From: Candidatus Latescibacterota bacterium
GTDB taxonomy: Bacteria; Latescibacterota; UBA2968; GCA-2709665
Direction: 5' to 3'
Assembly: GCA_030746455.1 (NCBI GenBank)
Contig: JASLMQ010001042.1
Coordinates: forward strand, 1 to 9,772
DNA: 9,772 bases
The notes beneath the pieces are model-generated. The model did not search any database and was not told the DNA's origin. It was given only the letters and a program-made list of their open reading frames with translations. This document shows positions 1 through 6,793 of the stretch, piece by piece. Within the stretch, counting starts at the first letter, position 1; every line of letters begins with the position of its first letter. The translations under genes and the position numbers were made by a program.

Positions 1-19
1 CGGGGCACGCTGACCCAAG

Positions 20-40
20 TTTGTTTCCTTTAGAAACAAA
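20..40. repeat. Inverted repeat TTTGTTTC-N5-GAAACAAA upstream of the operon promoter
   Basis: Perfect 8-bp arms (20-27 and 33-40) flank a 5-nt centre. It is AT-rich in an otherwise GC-rich region and lies about 47 bp upstream of the -35 box. The 21-bp size and symmetry fit a dimeric regulator site, but it could equally be the U-rich tail of the neighbouring hairpin read on the minus strand. Seen directly; function inferred. Confidence 0.4.
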
Positions 41-43
41 AGG

Positions 44-63
44 GCCGCTCGGATGGGAGCGGC
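44..63 (-). terminator. Possible minus-strand terminator-like hairpin
   Basis: Arms GCCGCTC (44-50) and GAGCGGC (57-63) form a 7-bp GC stem with a 6-nt loop. Read on the minus strand, the stem is followed by CCTTTTGTTTC, the layout of an intrinsic terminator for leftward transcription. No minus-strand gene is visible just to the right, so it may block antisense transcripts or have no terminator role. On the plus strand there is no U-tract after the stem. Confidence 0.3.
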
Positions 64-86
64 AACAGCTGGTGCGAGATAGGCCG

Positions 87-115
87 TTGACAACTGGCGT
101 CCGGTTCCGTATACT
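87..115 (+). promoter_or_regulatory. Near-consensus sigma70 promoter of the TetR/export operon
   Basis: A perfect -35 box TTGACA (87-92) is separated by exactly 17 bp from the -10 box TATACT (110-115, five of six to consensus). The predicted transcription start is around 121-123, giving a leader of about 50 nt before the TetR start codon at 172. Such a strong unregulated-looking promoter suggests that expression is held down by a repressor, most simply the TetR protein encoded next. Seen directly; start site inferred. Confidence 0.75.
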
Positions 116-135
116 ATGAACGAAAAGCGTATGTA

Positions 136-150
136 AAACGTAAATCGTTT
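136..150. promoter_or_regulatory. Candidate TetR-family operator in the leader
   Basis: AAACG (136-140), TAAAT spacer, CGTTT (146-150) form a perfect 5-bp-arm palindrome in the AT-rich leader between the predicted transcription start and the TetR start codon (about +14 to +28). TetR-family regulators usually bind short palindromes overlapping or just downstream of their own promoter, so autorepression is plausible. The arms are short, so this is a candidate only. Confidence 0.35.
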
Positions 151-171
151 AGTAAAGATGGGCCCGTTCTC

Positions 172-765
172 ATGGCAGATGGCAGGCAGAAGCGCACAGA
201 AGGGAAGCGCCGGCAGATCCTGCGGACCGGGCGTGATCTGTTCTGGCGGCACGGGATCAGGCGGATCACGGTGGAGGAGATCGCGCGCACCGCCGGGGTG
301 AGCAAGGCGACCTTCTACAAGCATTTCTCCAACAAGGCGCAGCTCGTCAAGGCGATCTTCGACGAGCTGATCGAGGAGGGCTTCGCCCGGTTCGACGAGA
401 TCAGGGCGATGGACGCGCCCTTTCCCTCCAAGGTCGAGCGGATCATCCAGAACAAGCTGGAACAGACGGAGGACGTCCATCAGGAGTTCATCCGGGACAC
501 CTGGCAGAACTCGGATCCCGAGATCCGGGCGCATATCGAGCGGCGTAGCCGGGAAGGGATGGAGAAGGTGAGGACGTTCTTCGCCGAGGCACAGGCGCGG
601 GGAGAGGTGCGCGGGGACCTGAAGCTCGACTTCGTCATGTTCATCAGCGAGCATCTGCGGACCCTGGCCACCGATGAGCTTCTGCTGAGTCTGTATGCAA
701 CGCCGCAGGACCTGATCGGGGAGCTGACGCGTTTCTACTTCTATGGCATCATGCCCAGGGAGTGA
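172..765 (+). CDS. TetR/AcrR-family transcriptional regulator
   Basis: A 197-residue protein with the standard TetR layout. The N-terminal DNA-binding domain covers about residues 12-58; its helix-turn-helix is at about 33-52, with the typical block AGVSKATFYKHFSNK (41-55). The helical C-terminal half (about 60-195) would bind a ligand and dimerise; it is not recognisable to a ligand class. As first gene behind a strong promoter with a leader palindrome, it probably represses its own operon and responds to a hydrophobic or envelope-stress ligand, by analogy with regulators adjacent to exporters. The start at 172 is the only good ATG ahead of the HTH; the ribosome-binding site is weak (no clear GGAG before it), which would keep repressor levels low. 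Stop is 6 nt ahead of the next gene. Family assignment is firm; ligand and targets are inferred. Confidence 0.93.
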   Translation: MADGRQKRTEGKRRQILRTGRDLFWRHGIRRITVEEIARTAGVSKATFYKHFSNKAQLVKAIFDELIEEGFARFDEIRAMDAPFPSKVERIIQNKLEQTEDVHQEFIRDTWQNSDPEIRAHIERRSREGMEKVRTFFAEAQARGEVRGDLKLDFVMFISEHLRTLATDELLLSLYATPQDLIGELTRFYFYGIMPRE

Positions 766-771
766 TCCGTG

Positions 772-1905
772 ATGCGGCTCGAGTGGCTGACATCCCTTCT
801 GCTGCTTGCGATTCCCATCGATGGGGCCGCCAAAGCTCAGGGCTACTTGCGCGGACAGGCATCGGCCTGGGTCGGGGTGGATGAGCAGACTGCAGACGAG
901 GGCCGACTCGGTCTGCGCTACATCCCCGAACTCTCCTGGAAGCGGCCACTCCGGGAGGACCTGGTCCTCGATGCAGAGGCCTCCGCGAGCCTCACGGCTG
1001 CAGGACGTCTGGGGGAGCGGGTTAACCTGTTCGAGGACCGACAGGCGAAGGCCTACCGCCTCTGGCTGCGCTGCTCGGGAGACCGGTTCGAGGTGCGGCT
1101 GGGGCTGCAGAAGCTCAACTTCGGGCCGGCGACGTTGCTCCGACCCCTGATGTGGTTCGACAGCATCGATCCGCGCGATCCGCTGAGGCTCACCGATGGC
1201 GTCTACGGGCTGTTGGGGCGGTACTACTTCATGAACAACGCCAATCTGTGGGTCTGGGGGCTGTACGGGAACAGCGACAGACGGGGATGGGATGTGCTGC
1301 CACCGGATGACCGAGCGATCGAGTTCGGCGGGCGATACCAACGACCGGTGGGCCCGGGAGAGGTCGCCGCGGGCTACCACCGCCGAAAGGTGGATGCAAG
1401 CGCGCTGGGACACGGTGCGGAAGGCTTCTCGGAGCACCGATTCGCGCTGGACGGCAGATGGGATGTGGGGATCGGCCTGTGGGGAGAGGGCGTGGTGGTG
1501 CGTCGGAACGCAAGTGCGGGAGTGCCGCGCTACCGCCAGCTCCTGACGGTGGGTGCCGACTACACGTTCGCCGTGGGCACTGGACTCCACGTGCTGGCCG
1601 AGCACATGTTGCTGACCGAGGGAGACGAGTTCCTCACCGCGGAAGACGATTCACACTACACGGCCGTGTCGCTGGGCATCAACCTGGGGATGCTGGATCG
1701 ACTCTCGGGCATCCTCACCTACGACTGGGAGCGCGAGGATGTCCACGGCTTCCTCAGCTGGGGGAGAACATACGACGACTGGAACCTGTATCTGAACGGA
1801 TTCTGGAACCCGAGGACGAAGACCGGCCCGCCCGGGCGGGCCGAGATCGGCCGCGGTAGGGGATTGCAGGCCATGGTCGTCTACAATCACGGAACGGGCA
1901 TATGA
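772..1905 (+). CDS. Predicted outer-membrane beta-barrel protein of the export operon
   Basis: About 377 residues with an N-terminal signal peptide (hydrophobic LTSLLLLAIP, AKA-type cleavage near residue 22). The mature part is rich in alternating aromatic/glycine strands (for example RLWLR, YYFMNNANLWVWGLYG, GLWGEGVVV, HYTAVSLGINLG, WNLYLNGFW), as expected of a beta-barrel. A core at about residues 93-168, including GLQKLNFGPATLLRPL and MWFDSIDPRDPL, looks strongly conserved in character, and from memory resembles uncharacterised barrel proteins next to similar ABC operons in Bacteroidota. The C-terminus (VVYNHGTGI) lacks the classical final Phe. ATG 772 is preferred over GTG 769 because AGGGAG (757-762) lies 9 nt ahead of it. 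Its place between regulator and transporter suggests it is the outer-membrane end of the export path; it could instead be a general porin. Barrel call good, role inferred. Confidence 0.75.
   Translation: MRLEWLTSLLLLAIPIDGAAKAQGYLRGQASAWVGVDEQTADEGRLGLRYIPELSWKRPLREDLVLDAEASASLTAAGRLGERVNLFEDRQAKAYRLWLRCSGDRFEVRLGLQKLNFGPATLLRPLMWFDSIDPRDPLRLTDGVYGLLGRYYFMNNANLWVWGLYGNSDRRGWDVLPPDDRAIEFGGRYQRPVGPGEVAAGYHRRKVDASALGHGAEGFSEHRFALDGRWDVGIGLWGEGVVVRRNASAGVPRYRQLLTVGADYTFAVGTGLHVLAEHMLLTEGDEFLTAEDDSHYTAVSLGINLGMLDRLSGILTYDWEREDVHGFLSWGRTYDDWNLYLNGFWNPRTKTGPPGRAEIGRGRGLQAMVVYNHGTGI
1824..1843. repeat. Perfect 20-bp GC palindrome inside the 3' end of the barrel gene
   Basis: CGGCCCGCCC (1824-1833) is followed directly by its exact reverse complement GGGCGGGCCG (1834-1843). 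It lies about 60 nt before the stop codon, in codons for the stretch TGPPGRA. As RNA it would fold into a very stable GC hairpin near the end of the message for the barrel protein, ahead of the 52-nt gap to the ATPase gene. No U-tract follows. It may be chance in a GC-rich gene or may tune expression between the two genes. Confidence 0.5.
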
Positions 1906-1957
1906 TGGCCCGAACCGGGGCAGGACGAGACCTGAAACAGACGCGAGGGGCATGACG

Positions 1958-2671
1958 ATGCGGAATTCAGCTCTGATCAGCATCAGCGGCCTGGTGAAGT
2001 CGTTCCCGATGGGAAGACGCGAGTTCACGGCCCTCAACAACATCGATCTCCACTTCGGATCGGGTGAGTTCGCCGGCATCGTCGGCCCGAGCGGATCGGG
2101 GAAGACCACGCTGCTGAACATCATCGGCTCGCTGGACGTGCCCACGCGCGGCGAGGCGAAGGTCCTGGGGCAGTCGGTGGGGGACCTCAAGCCCAAGCAG
2201 GCGGCCCGCCTCCGCAGCAAACACCTGGGTTTCATCTTCCAGACATACAACCTGCTGCCGGTCTACACGGTGTACGAGAACGTGGAACTGCCCCTGATGC
2301 TGTTGAAGATGCCGGCGGCCGAACGGAAACGGGCCATCCGGCAATCGCTCGAATGGGTGGGCCTGATGGACAAGCTGGATTCACGCCCGGCCCAGCTGTC
2401 GGGTGGGGAGTGCCAGCGGGTGTCCATTGCGAGGGCGATGGTCAAGTCGCCCAGCATCGTGCTGGCCGACGAGCCCACCGCCAACCTGGATGCGGAGAAC
2501 TCCCACAACGTCCTGAGGACCATGGCACAGCTCAACCGCGATCTGGAGACCATCTTCATCTTTGCCACGCACGATGACAAGGTCATCCAGTACCTGCGGC
2601 GCAAGATCAGCCTGGACGACGGCCAGGTGGTCGGTGACGAGATCATCGACAGCCCACAGGTGGGGGACTGA
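1958..2671 (+). CDS. ABC transporter ATP-binding protein, LolD/MacB family
   Basis: A 237-residue nucleotide-binding subunit that hydrolyses ATP to drive the two permeases that follow. All motifs are intact: Walker A GPSGSGKT (43-50), Q-loop Q95 in FQTYNL, signature LSGGE (147-151), Walker B VLADEP (168-173), D-loop NLD (176-178) and switch histidine H205. The block FIFQTYNLLPVYTVYENVELP (92-112 region) and overall length fit the LolD/MacB/FtsE type that pairs with FtsX-like permeases, rather than importers. ATG 1958 is chosen over ATG 1952 because GAGGGG (1945-1950) sits 7 nt before it but only 1 nt before 1952. The stop codon lies 1 nt ahead of the first permease start, so the two are probably translationally coupled. 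Family firm; substrate unknown. Confidence 0.95.
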   Translation: MRNSALISISGLVKSFPMGRREFTALNNIDLHFGSGEFAGIVGPSGSGKTTLLNIIGSLDVPTRGEAKVLGQSVGDLKPKQAARLRSKHLGFIFQTYNLLPVYTVYENVELPLMLLKMPAAERKRAIRQSLEWVGLMDKLDSRPAQLSGGECQRVSIARAMVKSPSIVLADEPTANLDAENSHNVLRTMAQLNRDLETIFIFATHDDKVIQYLRRKISLDDGQVVGDEIIDSPQVGD

Positions 2672-2672
2672 C

Positions 2673-3845
2673 ATGCTGGCGATCAACCTGGCATACCGGA
2701 ACCTCATGGGCGCGAGGCTGCGCACGTGGCTCAACGTCTTCGTCCTGTCGCTGTCCTTTGTGGTAATTATCTGGAACAAGGGCATCCTGAACGGTTGGGA
2801 CGAGCAGGCACGGCGTGATACCATTGAGTGGGAGATCGGTGGCGGGCAGTACTGGCAGGAGAACTACGATCCGTACGATCCCTTCGCGCTCGAGGACAGC
2901 CACGCGCGATTGTCCAATGTGACGGAGCGGGCCGTTGCCGCGGGGAGACTGACGCCCATCCTCATCTCACCGGCCACGATGTATCCGGAGGGGCGTATCC
3001 AGAACGTCCTGCTGAAAGGGGTCGATCCCGGGCAGCAGATCGTGAAGCTGCCCACATCCTACCTGGCAGCCGGAGAGGACGAAATCCCCGCCATGGTCGG
3101 CCACCGCAGTGCTGAGGACCACAGCCTTGGGGTCGGGGACTATGTGACCGTACGCTGGCGCGATGCCAACGGAACCTTCGATGCGGCCGAGGTCCGGATC
3201 GCGCACATCTTCAGGACCAACGTGCCCACGCTGGATGTGGGTGTTCTGTGGATCCCGCTTCAGAGGCATCAGGAGATGATGCAGCTTGCCGGTGAAGCGA
3301 CCATTCTGGTTACGGCTCGGGACACCGGCTTCGACGGATCGATCATCGGCTGGGACTTCAAGGACCATTACTTCCTGTTGACCGACATTCGCGAGATGAT
3401 CGAAATGAAGTCTATCGGGGGGTCGATCTTCTTCGTGGTTCTGATGTCGCTGGCCATGCTGGCGATCTTCGACACCCAGGTGCTGTCCATCTTCAGACGG
3501 CAGAGGGAGATCGGCACCCACATCGCGTTGGGGATGACACGGAGGCAGGTCATCGCCCTGTTCACGATCGAGGGTGCCATGCACTCGGTTCTGGCGGCCA
3601 TTCTGGCGGCGATCTACGGCACGCCGCTGCTTGCCCTTCAGGCGTCGGTCGGGTGGAGCCTGCCTGCAGGCAGTGACGACTATGGGATGACCATAGCGGA
3701 GACGATCTATCCCTCCTACAGCGCGGGCCTGGTGCTCGGGACGACATTGGTCGTTCTGATCGTGACGACGATCGTCAGCTACCTGCCGTCGCGTCGGATC
3801 GCCAGAATCGAGCCGGCCGATGCCATCCGGGGGAAGGTGCAATGA
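2673..3845 (+). CDS. ABC transporter permease, FtsX/MacB-LolC/E type (first permease)
   Basis: A 390-residue inner-membrane protein with the type VII ABC (mechanotransmission) topology: one N-terminal membrane segment (about 18-36), a large periplasmic domain (about 37-245), then three membrane segments (about 249-269, 300-322 and 350-371). The FtsX-like domain shows the cytoplasmic coupling segment RRQREIGTHIALGMTRRQV (275-293) and the C-terminal PSRRIARIEPADAIRG (372-387), both typical of the family. The true start is ATG 2673, 1 nt after the ATPase stop and 5 nt after GGGGGA; the open frame extends upstream to 2562 but only inside the ATPase gene. It overlaps the next permease by ATGA. Together the two probably form a heterodimer like LolC/LolE. 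The substrate is unknown: a lipid or lipoprotein is inferred from the LolA-like neighbour. Confidence 0.9.
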   Translation: MLAINLAYRNLMGARLRTWLNVFVLSLSFVVIIWNKGILNGWDEQARRDTIEWEIGGGQYWQENYDPYDPFALEDSHARLSNVTERAVAAGRLTPILISPATMYPEGRIQNVLLKGVDPGQQIVKLPTSYLAAGEDEIPAMVGHRSAEDHSLGVGDYVTVRWRDANGTFDAAEVRIAHIFRTNVPTLDVGVLWIPLQRHQEMMQLAGEATILVTARDTGFDGSIIGWDFKDHYFLLTDIREMIEMKSIGGSIFFVVLMSLAMLAIFDTQVLSIFRRQREIGTHIALGMTRRQVIALFTIEGAMHSVLAAILAAIYGTPLLALQASVGWSLPAGSDDYGMTIAETIYPSYSAGLVLGTTLVVLIVTTIVSYLPSRRIARIEPADAIRGKVQ

Positions 3846-5116
3846 CCCGATTTCTGATCGTCGGGTTGCTGCGCGATCGGCAGCGCAGCCTCTACCCCAT
3901 CCTGGTTGTCGCTATCGGGGTGTGGATCACGGTCTTCCTGCAGGCCTACTTGGAAGGCGTGATGGGCGATCTGGTCGATTCGACGGCCCGGTTTTCGACC
4001 GGGCATGTCAAGGTGATGTCGAGGGCCTACGCCGAGAACGTGGACCAGAGACCGAACGATCTGGCCCTGCTCGGGATGGGCAAGATCTTGGGCGAGCTGC
4101 AGACACAGTATCCCGAAATGACCTGGGTCAAGCGAATCCAGTTCGGGGGACTGCTCGACATCCCCGACGAGAACGGAGAGACACGTTCTCAGGGGCCCGT
4201 GGCCGGGATGGGCGTCGATCTGCTGTCCCCCGGCAGCGGCGAGATCGCCACCCTGAACATCCAGAAGGCCGTCGTCTCGGGTCGGCTGCCTGGGGCCCGG
4301 GGTGAGATCCTGATCAGCGACGCCCTGGCCCGGAAGCTGGACGTCCAGCTGGGCGAGACCGCCACGCTGCTCAGCTCCACCATGCACGGCAGCATGACCG
4401 TGCACAACTTCACCGTGGTCGGGACGGTGCGCTTCGGGCTACTGGCTATGGACCGTGGCGCCGTGATCGCGGACGTCGCCGACGTCCAACAGGCCCTGGA
4501 CATGGCGGACGCCGCGGGCGAGATCCTGGGCTACCTGCCGAATCGGATCTACGATGAAGAGCGGGCAGCCGGGATGGTCGACGCGTTCAATGCGGGTCGC
4601 CAGGATGCAGATAACGAGTTCGCGCCGGTGATGGGCAAGCTGAAGGAGCTGAGCAGGCTGGGCGACTACCTGGAGATGGCGGGGCGCTTCTCGGGCATCC
4701 TGGTCGCCATCTTCGTTGTGGTGATGTCGATCGTACTCTGGAACGTCGGCCTGCTCGGCGGATTGCGCCGCTACGGCGAGGTCGGCGTGCGCCTGGCCAT
4801 CGGTGAGGACAAGGGACACGTGTACCGGTCCATGATCTACGAATCGGTGTTCACAGGACTGGCAGGCTCCGTCGTCGGGACCGTACTGGGGCTGGCATCG
4901 GCCTACTGGCTGCAGGTGCAGGGCCTGGATATCAGCTCGCTTCTGATGAACATCAATATGATGTATCCGGCAACGCTCCGCGCCCAGATCACGAGCGAAA
5001 CGTACTACATCGGATTTCTCCCAGGGCTGTTCTCGACAGTTCTGGGAACGGCTCTGTCCGGCATCGGGATCTACAAGCGGCAGACAGCCCAGCTGTTCAG
5101 GGAGCTCGAGGTCTAG
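3842..5116 (+). CDS. ABC transporter permease, MacB-PCD/FtsX type (second permease)
   Basis: A 424-residue partner permease. Membrane segments are at about 18-38, 283-306, 334-358 and 388-411, with a long periplasmic domain between the first two. That domain carries the MacB-periplasmic-core-like block GRLPGARGEILISDALARKL (147-166) followed by LGETATLL, seen in LolC/LolE and MacB relatives. The FtsX part has a shortened coupling segment (GLRRYGEVGVRLAIGEDKGHVYRSM, about 307-331, conserved Arg/Glu pattern). The start codon overlaps the preceding stop (ATGA, 3842-3845), and GGGGAAGG is just upstream, indicating coupled translation and fixed stoichiometry. It differs clearly from the first permease, so the complex should be asymmetric. 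No separate membrane-fusion protein gene is present, unlike MacAB systems. Family firm; cargo inferred. Confidence 0.9.
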   Translation: MTRFLIVGLLRDRQRSLYPILVVAIGVWITVFLQAYLEGVMGDLVDSTARFSTGHVKVMSRAYAENVDQRPNDLALLGMGKILGELQTQYPEMTWVKRIQFGGLLDIPDENGETRSQGPVAGMGVDLLSPGSGEIATLNIQKAVVSGRLPGARGEILISDALARKLDVQLGETATLLSSTMHGSMTVHNFTVVGTVRFGLLAMDRGAVIADVADVQQALDMADAAGEILGYLPNRIYDEERAAGMVDAFNAGRQDADNEFAPVMGKLKELSRLGDYLEMAGRFSGILVAIFVVVMSIVLWNVGLLGGLRRYGEVGVRLAIGEDKGHVYRSMIYESVFTGLAGSVVGTVLGLASAYWLQVQGLDISSLLMNINMMYPATLRAQITSETYYIGFLPGLFSTVLGTALSGIGIYKRQTAQLFRELEV

Positions 5117-5152
5117 CGGCGGTGTTGCGACACAAAGACGCGTGGGGACCCT

Positions 5153-5893
5153 ATGGTTGCACGATTGATCGTCCTGCTGATCGGCCTCGCTCCGGTGTCA
5201 GCCTGGGGGCAGGCCATCACTGCCTCTGAGATTCTGGAGAAGATCGACGAGAATACGATTGCCGGCAACCGCAAAGCGACGACGACCATGATCGTGCACG
5301 GCCGCCGCAGCGATCGGACGATGAAGGCCAGGTCGTGGATCGAGGGATCGGAGAAGTCGTTCAGCGAGTACCTGGCGCCGGCCCGCGAGCGAGGCACGAA
5401 GATGCTCAAGCTGGGTGACCGACTGTGGATGTACTCTCCCCAGTCGGACCGCACGATCCGGATCGCGGGTCACATGCTTCGGCAGTCCATGATGGGCTCT
5501 GACTTCTCGTATAAGGACATGCTTGAGGATTGCAGTCTTGCCAGCGCCTACACGGCCGAGGTCCTGGGATCCGAACCGTTTCTCGAGCGGGACTGCTGGG
5601 TATTGAGGCTTACGGCCAAGGTGAAGGATGTGGCGTATCATACCAGAAGGATCTGGGTGGACAAGGAACGGGCGCTGGCACTGCGCGAGGACCGATTCGC
5701 GAAGAGCGGCAAGCTTCTCAAGACGGCCGAGGTACACGAGGTCTTCCAGGTGGATCAGCGCTGGTATCCCAGGCGGATGATCTTCAAGGATGCGCTGTCC
5801 AAGGGCAAGGGCACAGAGCTCATCATCGAATCGATCGAGTTTGATGTGGACATCCCAAAACATATCTTCACAACGGCAGCGCTGCGGAAGTGA
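5153..5893 (+). CDS. LolA-like periplasmic outer membrane lipoprotein-sorting protein
   Basis: 246 residues with a cleavable signal peptide (about 1-19, ending SAWG-QA) and no lipobox cysteine, so it should be soluble in the periplasm. The body matches in character the COG2834/LolA-like superfamily: a half-open beta-barrel that holds lipid chains. Recognisable blocks are EYLAPARERGTKMLKLGDRLW (72-92), MYSPQSDRTIRI (93-104), the conserved MGSDFSYKDM (114-123) and the C-terminal strand block RRIWVDKERALALREDRF (165-182). Two cysteines (C127, C148) could form a disulfide. Length (about 225 mature) is longer than classical LolA (about 180) and fits the transporter-linked relatives. GTGGGGA lies 4 nt before ATG 5153. 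It probably takes hydrophobic cargo from the ABC complex to the outer membrane. Family good; cargo unknown; it need not handle lipoproteins. Confidence 0.85.
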   Translation: MVARLIVLLIGLAPVSAWGQAITASEILEKIDENTIAGNRKATTTMIVHGRRSDRTMKARSWIEGSEKSFSEYLAPARERGTKMLKLGDRLWMYSPQSDRTIRIAGHMLRQSMMGSDFSYKDMLEDCSLASAYTAEVLGSEPFLERDCWVLRLTAKVKDVAYHTRRIWVDKERALALREDRFAKSGKLLKTAEVHEVFQVDQRWYPRRMIFKDALSKGKGTELIIESIEFDVDIPKHIFTTAALRK

Positions 5894-6747
5894 GGACGAT
5901 TGTGAACCTGCTCGATATCGTAGACCGAACACCCAACCCGGCTCCGTGGTCCGAGGGGGACAACATCCCCTGGGATGATCCCGAGTTCAGCGAGCGAATG
6001 CTCGCCGAGCACCTGAGCCAGGAGCACGATCTGGCAAGCCGCAGGAATGAGTCGATCGACCTTCAGGTGGAATGGATCTTCTCGAACGTCCTGAGCTCCC
6101 GGCCCGCACGGGTACTTGATCTTGCCTGCGGGCCCGGGCTCTACGCGGTCCGGTTGGCATCACTGGGTTGCGAGTGCGTGGGGATCGATTTCTCACCCGC
6201 GTCGATCCGACACGCCAGGGAGACGGCGGCCGAAGAAGGGCATCCGGCCTGCACCCTTTACCAGGACGACGTCCGGGAAGCAGATTTCGGCCACGGATTC
6301 GACCTGGTGATGATGATCTACGGGCAGTTCAACGTGTTCCGGCGGGATCAGGTGCTGAAGATCCTGGAGAAGGCCCATGGAGCGCTCAAGCCTGGGGGAT
6401 CGTTGCTTCTGGAGGTCCAGAGCCGGGAGCAGATACAGCAAGGTGGAGAGGCGCCGCCGAGCTGGTATTCGACTCAGTCGGGACTGTTCTCCGCGGAGCC
6501 GCACATCGTCCTGCAGGAGAACTCCTGGGATGGAGAGACCGGATCCTCCACCACCCGATTCTGGATCATCGATGCACAGACCGGAGCGGTGACTCGGCAT
6601 GCGCTGAGCAACGAGGCCTACTCTGAGCAGGAACTCACTACCGCATTGCAGTCGGCAGGATTTACCGACATCGAGAGTTACCCTTCGCTGACAGGAGAGC
6701 CCCTAGCAGAGGAGACGGATCTGCCGGTGTTCCTAGTGCGGAGGTGA
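5890..6747 (+). CDS. Class I SAM-dependent methyltransferase
   Basis: 285 residues. The Rossmann-type SAM-binding fold starts with motif I VLDLACGPGLYA (75-86), followed by the acidic residue after strand 2 in GID (D100), the adenine-side block YQDDVRE (124-130), the strand-4 block FDLVMMIYGQFNVF (137-150) and LKPGG (166-170). The N-terminal block DNIPWDDPEFSERML (24-38) and EHDLASRR (45-52) is, from memory, typical of an uncharacterised methyltransferase subfamily found in many bacteria. The GTG start (5890) overlaps the LolA-like stop as GTGA, which implies coupled translation; GTG 5902 is an in-frame alternative. The substrate is unknown, and could be a small molecule, lipid or protein. 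The coupling to a periplasmic carrier gene suggests a role in making or modifying the exported cargo, but this is inference. Confidence 0.88.
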   Translation: MRTIVNLLDIVDRTPNPAPWSEGDNIPWDDPEFSERMLAEHLSQEHDLASRRNESIDLQVEWIFSNVLSSRPARVLDLACGPGLYAVRLASLGCECVGIDFSPASIRHARETAAEEGHPACTLYQDDVREADFGHGFDLVMMIYGQFNVFRRDQVLKILEKAHGALKPGGSLLLEVQSREQIQQGGEAPPSWYSTQSGLFSAEPHIVLQENSWDGETGSSTTRFWIIDAQTGAVTRHALSNEAYSEQELTTALQSAGFTDIESYPSLTGEPLAEETDLPVFLVRR

Positions 6748-6793
6748 ATGGCCGCATAGCATCAACTGAAGAAACCACCCACGGAGACAGGTT

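Noticed and set aside
1952..1957. ATG 1952 as start of the ABC ATPase
   Set aside because: It lies only 1 nt after GAGGGG; ATG 1958 has 7-nt spacing. The difference is two residues and does not affect function.
2562..2672. Upstream start for the first permease inside the ATPase gene
   Set aside because: The segment translates to a Ser/Thr/Arg-rich shadow of the ATPase. ATG 2673 has a GGGGGA site and begins the natural N-terminal membrane anchor.
2967..3842. 291-residue open frame antisense to the first permease
   Set aside because: Its composition (Arg, Gln, His, Asp-rich, no membrane or domain pattern) is that of a GC-rich shadow frame opposite a well-supported gene.
5198..5932. 244-residue open frame antisense to the LolA-like gene
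   Set aside because: It mirrors a gene with signal peptide and family motifs and shows no motif of its own.
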